Assembly (NCBI GenBank): GCA_027422505.1 | Contig: JAPQWV010000051.1 | Coordinates: forward strand, 5,485,501 to 5,549,500 | Origin: Craterostigma plantagineum | Taxonomy: Eukaryota > Streptophyta > Magnoliopsida > Lamiales > Linderniaceae | Reading direction: 5' to 3' | Length of the DNA: 64,000 bases | In this document: one piece after another, positions 57,719-64,000 of the stretch | Position numbering within the stretch: the first letter of the stretch is position 1 | Layout: each line of letters begins with the position of its first letter | Made by a program: the position numbers and the translations under genes | Notes under the pieces: generated by a model | What the model was told of the DNA's origin: nothing | Database searches by the model: none | Seen by the model: only the letters and a program-made list of their open reading frames with translations

Positions 57719-59204
57719 AGCCTCAGCGATAGCCCATGCCAGCGAACCTGGCGCAGAACACTGCTTCTCCTTGGGAATAACCTTCGTCATAATGTCCGCA
57801 ACATTCTTGTCCGTGTGGATCTTTTGCAGCTTGAACATTTTCTCCTCAATAGCCAGTTTGAGTCAATGATAACGAACGTCGATGTGTTTCGTCCTCGAAT
57901 GATACACAGTATTCTTGCTCAAGTCCAACGCACTTTGACTGTCACAAAATATTATGTACTCCTCCTGCTGAATTCCCAATTCCTGAAGAAATCTCGTCAA
58001 CTAGATCTCCTTGCCAGATTCCGTTACTGCAACATACTCCGCTTCAGTAGTTGATAAAGAAGCACATTTTTGTAACCTCGACTGCCATGAGATAGCTCCC
58101 CCTGAGAATGTAAGTATGTATCCCGACGTTAACTTTCTGCTGTCGAGATTACCAGCCATATCAGCATCCGTATAGCCTGTAAGAAAATATTTACCACTTC
58201 CAAATGTTAGACATAATTTGGAAGTTGCTCTCATGTACCTCAAGATCCACTTCACTGCTTTCCAATGTGACTTCTCGGGATTTGATAGAAATCGACTCAC
58301 AACGCCAACTGCGTGAGCGATATCTGGCCTCGTACGCACCATGGCGTACATCAAACTTCCGACCGCCAATGAATATGTAATATCTGGGACATCTTCTCCG
58401 TCTTCAATTGTTGATGGACTGGATTTCTTTCGCAACTCGAAGTGCGCGGCAAGTGGCGTGCTAACTGGCTTAGCATCCTTCATATTGAACCTCTCTAGAA
58501 CTCGTTCAATATAGCGCTCCTGGGATAACCATGATTTCCGAGCTTTCTGATCTCGGGTAATCTTCATTCCGAGAATCCGCTTTGCCGAACCCAAATCCTT
58601 CACGTCAAACGTCTTTGACAATTCTTTCTTTAACCTGCTAATCATCTCTGCATCTTGTCCGACAATTAGCATATCATCAACATACAGGAGAAGAACGATA
58701 TTTATCGTTAAAGTATCTTCGGACGTAAACACATGGATCTGCATCTGTTCTCTTGAACCCCTGATGCACCATGAAAGAATCAAATTTCTTGTACCACTGC
58801 CGTAGAGGTGTTTCAGACCGTACAAGCTTTTCTTCAGCCGGCAGACCATGTCCTCTTTACCTTTATCCTCGAACCATTCGGGTTGTTCCATATATATCTC
58901 CTCATCAAGATCACCAAGTAAGAATGCGGTCTTCACGTCGAGTTGCTCAAAGTGAAGATCCATGGTAGCAGCTAGTCCCAGTATGACTCTGATTGAACTC
59001 ATCTTCACGACCGGTGAAATTATCTCGTCAAAGTCGATTCCCTTCCTCTGAGTGAAACCTTTGACCACGAATCGAGCCTTGTATCTGACCACTTACCATC
59101 GTTCTTCTTCAGTTTGTACACCCATCTTGAGTGTCTTCTTTCCTTTCAGCAATCGAACTAACTCGTACGTATCATTCTATTTCAGAGAATCCATCTCCTC
59201 ATGC
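57719..59204 (-). pseudogene. Element C RT and RNase H
   Basis: The main frame 59092-58001 has RYKARFVVKGFTQ, LDVKTAFLLGDLDEEIYMEQP, the catalytic YVDD, and RNase H motifs GYTDADMAG and [15 protein letters not shown] at 59179-59177 and another at 58003-58001 interrupt it. Sequence beyond 58000 continues as the RNase H end (e.g. YHSRTKHID) in broken frames. Confidence 0.88.
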
Positions 59205-59209
59205 ATGGC

Positions 59210-60781
59210 TGATCGAGCGGATCGAGTGATAAAATAAAACGAATATCAACAACCATCCTATGCTCAACAGGCAAGTGTACCTATCGAAAATAGCATCGAA
59301 ATGGCAAGTATTCAAGTATCGAACCCAAAGGAACTATATACTTTAGAAAACCGTCGTTTAAATATTCTAGTAAATATTTTTTAGGTTTGATAAAAATATA
59401 AATAACGATAAACTAAATAAACGATAAACACAAAAATATAAATTTGATAAAATAGTGATAACGGGTTGGGACGACTTAATGAAAGCGAACGCATTTGAGA
59501 CTTCGAATCCCCCTAGCTCGACTGACAAAACTGTGCCTTATCACATAAGAATAGTACTCAACTAATCTATTAATCAAATAGCTGGACAAGCTTCCCTAAC
59601 TAGTCAACCACAGATCGCATTAACACACGATGACTCCCACTATTAGATTTGACTCTAATCCGGCGGGGTAGTTCAACCTATCTCTAGCGATGAGTTTATT
59701 CCGCTCATTTACGAGTGGTCTAATAGTTAGCGCCTCTCTCGAGCGCAGCTTACGATATTCCCAAAATTATCTTAATAACATAGACATAATCAAAACAATA
59801 TCGCAATTCGTAACCGAGTCGTAATAATAGCCAAAACAATAATACTTTTAAACACGTACGATATCGCTAGGGTTCATCTTTATCTCAAATATTACGAGAT
59901 TAGCTACTCATACAAAACATCAACACGGCGAAAAGCCTAACTAACAACGAGAAAATTATAAATTCTTCCCTAAATTTCGCCTATGTGGTTGATCCTTCGT
60001 TGAGGACCTTTATCGAGCAGGTGGTGGTCGAGTTGCGAATGCTAACGGAAATTGCGTCTGCTGCCCCTTCTCTGGCTCCTAACGCGCATGCAACCCAAAC
60101 GTAACCCAAACTTAGCTTGTTACCTCGCTCGTTACTGCTTCACCGTGACCGTTCCGCTGGTTCTTTCGCAGCTCGGTTCACAGATTGCGGCGACACGTAT
60201 GGTGTTTGAGTGGCGTGCTTCGTGAACTAAGGAGAGCCCAAGATTCACTCCGGATCAGCCCCTTGCTCACTGTTCGTTTGCTGCTTCTCGCTCAAGCCTT
60301 ATGTGAGCGTGTGTATGGCCTTCTCTCGTGTGTGTCCTCTCTCCTCAAGCTCACAGCTCCATTTATATAGACAAGTAGATGTAACATCACCTCCTTCAAT
60401 TTCAGCTCAAGCATGCGTAAGATCTCGCTGTGATTTTCTTTCTTGAGCGGTGTGAGGCAATTTTTTTTTTCTTGCAACTCTCCATCGTAGATCTCCTTGT
60501 CTCTTCATTAGTTTTCTTCTTTTGTGTGCTACGTGATCGAGTGGGTGTATTTGTCACTTTTTTTTCTAATTTTGAAACAATTGGGCTTGGGCTTTCCTTG
60601 GCCTGATTTTTATTCTTGGGCCCAATTGGTTTTTTGGGCTGATATTTGTCTCGAAGATCCTCCAATATCTGTCGAATATTCAATAAGAACGTAAAAGCAT
60701 AATATTCGAAGAAATTTTAATAAATAACAACTGAAATTACGCTTTTATGGGGTATCAAATTGATAAAAATTTCGTTTATCA
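59210..60781 (-). repeat. Solo gypsy LTR inside element C (1572 bp)
   Basis: Minus strand starts TGATAAACG and ends CGATCA, like the G1 and G2 LTRs. TSD ATGGC flanks it exactly (59205-59209 and 60782-60786). It separates the copia codons for WIKA from MHEEMDSLK. No internal gypsy sequence remains, so it arose by LTR-LTR recombination. It shares the TTCGAATCCCCCTAG block with the other two LTRs but lacks a clear palindrome array. Confidence 0.88.
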
Positions 60782-60786
60782 ATGGC

Positions 60787-61911
60787 CTTTATCCAACAAT
60801 CTTTGTCCCTATAAGGTTGTACTTCTTGAAAACTCTCAGGCTCCCCCTCGTCAGTAATCAAAATATAATCAGAACTCGGATACCTCATAGATGGTTGGCG
60901 TTTCCTAGTTGACCTTCTCGGTTGAGTCAACTGCTTCTTGCAAATCTGAAGGCTCCCCCTGCTCAGTACCTTCAGTGTGTCATCTACGACAGGTTCATCA
61001 TCAATGGCTGACTCTTCTGATTCAGGTTCTGATTACTGCATTCCTTCCTCCGTGGCACCGTCGTATGGAATGCTGACTGGTGTATAATCGACAATACCGC
61101 CACCTGTGGATTTCGTCACATCCACATCTGAGTCTCCCATGATGTCGTGCTCGTGGAATACTACGTCGCGACTTCGAACAGCCTTTTTCTTCTTTGGATC
61201 CCAAAGTCTGTAGCCGAACTCCTCGTCTCCGTACCCAACAAAGATGCAAGGATTCGATTTATCATCGAGCTTTGATCTTTGTTCCTTCGGTAAGTGCATG
61301 AACCCCTTGGAGGCAAACATTCTCAAATGTGAATATCGAAATCCAACGCCGATGAACGTAGTCGGTTGATAAGGTAGACTGCAGTGTTGACAGCTTCCCC
61401 CAAAATCACTTAGATAGATTAGCCATTTTGAGCATCGCTCGGACTCTCTCCATAATGGTTCGATTCATTCTCTCTGTGACACCATTCTGCTAAGGAGTGC
61501 CAGGAACTGTCTTCTCATGCCTAATGCCCTGCTTCGTGGAATAATCTCTGAACTCCCGAGAGTTGTATTCACCACCATTATCTGTGCGTAGACACTTTAG
61601 CGGCATTCTCGTTTTCCTTTCCACCATCGCATGGAACTTCTAAAAATAATAGAAAACTTGGTCCTTCGTCCGCAACAGATATACCCGGTCTTATGAGACG
61701 CATCATCAATGAAGGTCAGAAAAAATTTACTGCCTCCCAGAGATTCGACTTCCATGGGTCTGCATACGTCAGAGTGTACCAACTCCAACTTCTTCATTCG
61801 CCTGGTTGAGTTCTTCGCAAATGAAACTCTATGTTGCTTCCCAAATAAACAATAATCGTAGGGGTTCAGCACTTTCTCCTTGGCTACTGAGGGACTTTCT
61901 AGCCAAGACAT
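60787..61911 (-). pseudogene. Element C integrase and linker to RT, broken
   Basis: Frames 61911-61597 (LELVHSDVCRPMEVESLGG, FFLTFIDDASHKTGY), 61326-61033 (FVGYGDEEFGYRLWDPKKKK) and 60930-60787 (RRSTRKRQPSMRYPSSDY) match copia integrase core, C-terminal region and the pre-RT linker. Several stops and frame changes separate them. Confidence 0.82.
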
Positions 61912-62509
61912 TCAACCCCTTCTCTCCTACATGCACCAGCCGTCTGTGCCACAAATTTGGAGAAGCATCATCTTCAACTGCGTTCAGTTGGTTAGCAAAT
62001 ATCGTTGCGTGCATCTTGTACAGCAAGCAGCATAGCTTTCCTCTCACCATCACCGACAATCCCTTGGTGAGTTTCCAGTTGCTATTCGGCATCTCGTTGT
62101 AGTATCCTTTGTTGTCCAGCACTTCAACAGAAATCAGGTTGAGCCGCAGGTCTGGAATGTGTCGCACATCTTTCAGCCGGCACCCTACGCTCGTTTGGAT
62201 ACAGATATCACCGATCCTTACTATTTTAGAAACACTTTGGTTACCCATCTTGGTAGTTTCAAAGTTTCCCGCCTTATATATGGAGAAGTATTCACGCCTT
62301 GGAACACAATGGTAGGAGGCACCAGAGTCCACTACCCATTCGGTGCTTGCATCCGCAACATGACAGCAGTCTGCTTCATTCACCAGAGTAACCTCTCCTC
62401 CATCGTTGGAGGCGATTGCAGACGTGTTCTTGTCATCATCTTGTTTCTGCTTTCTGTTGAGAAGCCTACAGTTTCTTTGTAAGTGGCCAAATTTTCCACA
62501 ATGGTGCAC
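61829..62509 (-). pseudogene. Element C zinc knuckle, protease and integrase start
   Basis: Begins at the gag zinc knuckle (HHCGKFGHLQRNC), then protease WVVDSGASYHCV with the DSG triad, then integrase zinc-binding region LWHRRLVHVGEKGL. The conserved Gly-His after the first His is replaced by Val-His. It ends in a frameshift at about 61900. Confidence 0.82.
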
Positions 62510-63163
62510 TTCCTCATCTCCCTGGACTTGGATCTATCTTTCGACTTGTCGTATCCTTTTGGTCCTCTACTCTTGCTCCGACCCCTATTCTCCGTGACAA
62601 GGGCCAGATTTCCCGAACTGGTACTGGTGGCATCCTTTCTTCGCAGCTCTTCATTGTAGAGTTTGTTTTTCACCATCTCCATCGTGACTTTACCGCTTGG
62701 TGCCGAGTTAGTGAGGGATATCACCAACGTATCCCAGCTATCTGGTAGAGATCCTAGTAGTAGACATATTTGTAGATCATCATCAAGGATTAGACCAGCA
62801 CTCGTGAGTTGAGTTAGCAGCCCTTCAAAGTCATTCAGATGTTCTACAACTGATCGTCCCTCGTTCAGCTTCACATTCATGAGTTTCCGCATCATGAATA
62901 CCTTACTCAGCGCATTTGTCACCTCATACATACCCTCCAATTTCGTCCAGAGTTTGTAGGGGTCTCGGACGTGGGTGTAGAGGCTTATGTCCACCCATTG
63001 GCGGATCACACCTAGCGTCTTTCTTTGCAATTTCTTCCAGCATCTTGCCTGCATTTTCGATTGGATCATGGAGGTCTTTGCAATAAAGGTAATCCTCCAT
63101 CCTTGATTTCCATATGGAGTAATTCGTTACTGTCAGCTTGATCATTCCTCCGTCGTTCCCCAT
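62380..63163 (-). pseudogene. Element C gag
   Basis: ATG at 63163 (MGNDGG) follows the primer site. NYSIWKSRMEDYL is the gag start motif. A frame change near 63010-63060 leads into WVDISLYTHVRDPYKLW, LLGSLPDSWDTLVISL and a basic NRGRSKSRGPKGYDKSKDR stretch before the zinc knuckle. Confidence 0.82.
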
Positions 63164-63249
63164 GGCCGTCAAATCTACCAGCAACCTACTAGTATCTTTT
63201 CTAAGATCAGTCAAAGCTGCAACCACAGAGCATACCCATAATACTATCA

Positions 63250-63261
63250 GGCCCGATACCA
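63250..63261 (-). other. Element C primer binding site (initiator tRNA-Met type)
   Basis: Minus strand TGGTATCGGGCC, two bases after the LTR end. It differs by two bases from the sites in A and B. Confidence 0.75.
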
Positions 63262-63263
63262 CT

Positions 63264-63880
63264 TGTTGGGAATGGTAGGCCCCGCGGTGGTCAGTGGGCC
63301 CCGCAGCGGGACAGGTCGATTTGGCTCGGTACGACGATCGGGAGAAGTGGGACCCACAGAGTAAATTTGTGGGACCCGCAGAGTAACTCCACGGTAAAAA
63401 TAAAATTATCGTAAAGTAAGAAAGAACACTAGAATCTCTGTTAACAAAGAAGGAAAAACCACGGTCAAGTCGGCAAAATCTTCACTATAGTAAAAATAAC
63501 AACCCTCGAATTTTTACAATTCACTTTTACCACCCGTTTTTACCTCACACCTCTCTGTAGATGTGGAACCCTATCAGTTTCTACCTGAACTAATAAGCTC
63601 ACAATTTACTCGAACTACTTCTCTTTATATAGTAAAACTCAAATGAGCTTGTGGTGATAATAAATGAAGAATCCTCGGCCTATTTATAGATATCTTCAGC
63701 TCTTCTAGACTGCTGGAAACGGGTGGCCAGGAATCCGCCGCGTCGCCCTTCAATATAAACCGTTCATTATTTTATTATATATGTATAAAATAATATTATA
63801 ATATAATATTAATAATATTATTTTATTTTTATTTTTTATTTTCTTGTGGCGGCGTCAACTCAACAGGCTGGATCCCATCA
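63264..63880 (-). repeat. Element C 5' LTR (617 bp)
   Basis: Matches 57086-57705 with many substitutions and small indels. A block around TTTTAACGTGG present in the other LTR is missing here. Confidence 0.92.
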
Positions 63881-64000
63881 GTTTTTTGCTTCCGAAGCAG
63901 GTTCTTCATGACATTCGTAAGCGTATGGCGAAGTTTTGATGGAGCTCGAGAAACGAGCATAAGACCCACTGGTTATCTTGGCACAATCTTGCAAGGCCAA
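63881..64000 (+). pseudogene. LINE ORF2 continuation after element C
   Basis: Continues the ORF2 reading broken at 57085 (LPTYAMCCF) with LPKQVLHDIRKRMAKF, then a TGA in place of a Trp codon, then HWLSWHNLARP. This is the usual post-RT region of plant L1 LINEs. It runs off the window. Confidence 0.75.

Larger units (their letters stand above)
57086..63880 (-). mobile_element. Element C: decayed Ty1/copia (Tork/TNT1-like), minus strand
   Basis: LTRs 57086-57705 and 63264-63880, TSD GTTTT on both sides (57081-57085 and 63881-63885). On the minus strand it has a primer binding site, gag with one zinc knuckle, protease, integrase, RT and RNase H in copia order, all with stops or frameshifts. The LTRs show many differences and indels, so it is older than B and G1. 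A solo gypsy LTR interrupts it at 59210-60781. Confidence 0.93.

Overview
This is a plant nuclear genomic window, most likely from a eudicot. It has three intron-containing host genes with GT..AG splice sites: a pfkB-family kinase, a linker histone H1 and a group IId WRKY factor. They are islands in a thick layer of nested LTR retrotransposons, a LINE and small DNA transposons. No bacterial, organellar or rRNA sequence was seen. The species cannot be named from the sequence alone.

Layout. 1-5580: a Sirevirus-like Ty1/copia deletion derivative (element A) with two LTRs, a broken gag fused to a piece of its 3' ORF, and no pol. 5581-8244: a truncated LTR, AT-rich sequence and a Mutator-type element with a 9-bp target-site duplication (TSD). 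8245-11122: pfkB-family kinase gene (+, five exons). 11400-13581: small repeats, including a foldback element and a hAT-type element with an 8-bp TSD. 14572-15570: histone H1 gene (-, two exons) with a histone octamer upstream. 17672-34663: an old Athila-like gypsy element on the minus strand (G2), split by a young full-length Athila-like gypsy on the plus strand (G1, 20766-33599, TSD ATAAC). 34664-36300: unassigned, LTR-like in part. 36494-40710: a diverged tandem duplication with tRNA-Ser-like (SINE) segments. 40787-41015: Stowaway MITE. 41713-42966: WRKY gene (+, three exons). 43205-64000: an old LINE, interrupted by a full-length Sirevirus-like copia (element B, 43334-54413, TSD GTATG) and by a decayed copia on the minus strand (element C, 57086-63880, TSD GTTTT). 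Element C itself carries a solo gypsy LTR (59210-60781, TSD ATGGC).

Two themes stand out. First, both full-length elements, one copia (B) and one gypsy (G1), carry a third ORF downstream of pol. The two ORFs look homologous: same motif order and spacing, and a C-terminal coiled coil in each. Each is preceded by a gene-like leader and a set of repeats, so it may have its own promoter. Second, the gypsy family carries a striking DNA motif array. A 9-bp half-site GTCACGGCC is paired with the 14-bp palindrome GTCACGGCCGTGAC at an almost fixed 22-bp offset. It occurs four times just upstream of the LTR TATA box, six times just upstream of the third ORF, and three times in the older relative's LTR. 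It looks like a conserved cis-regulatory module shared by the LTR and an internal promoter.

Relative ages come from nesting and by-eye LTR comparison. G1 (about 0.6% LTR difference) and B (about 1-1.5%) are young. A (a few percent) and C (more) are older. G2 and the LINE are older than the elements they host.
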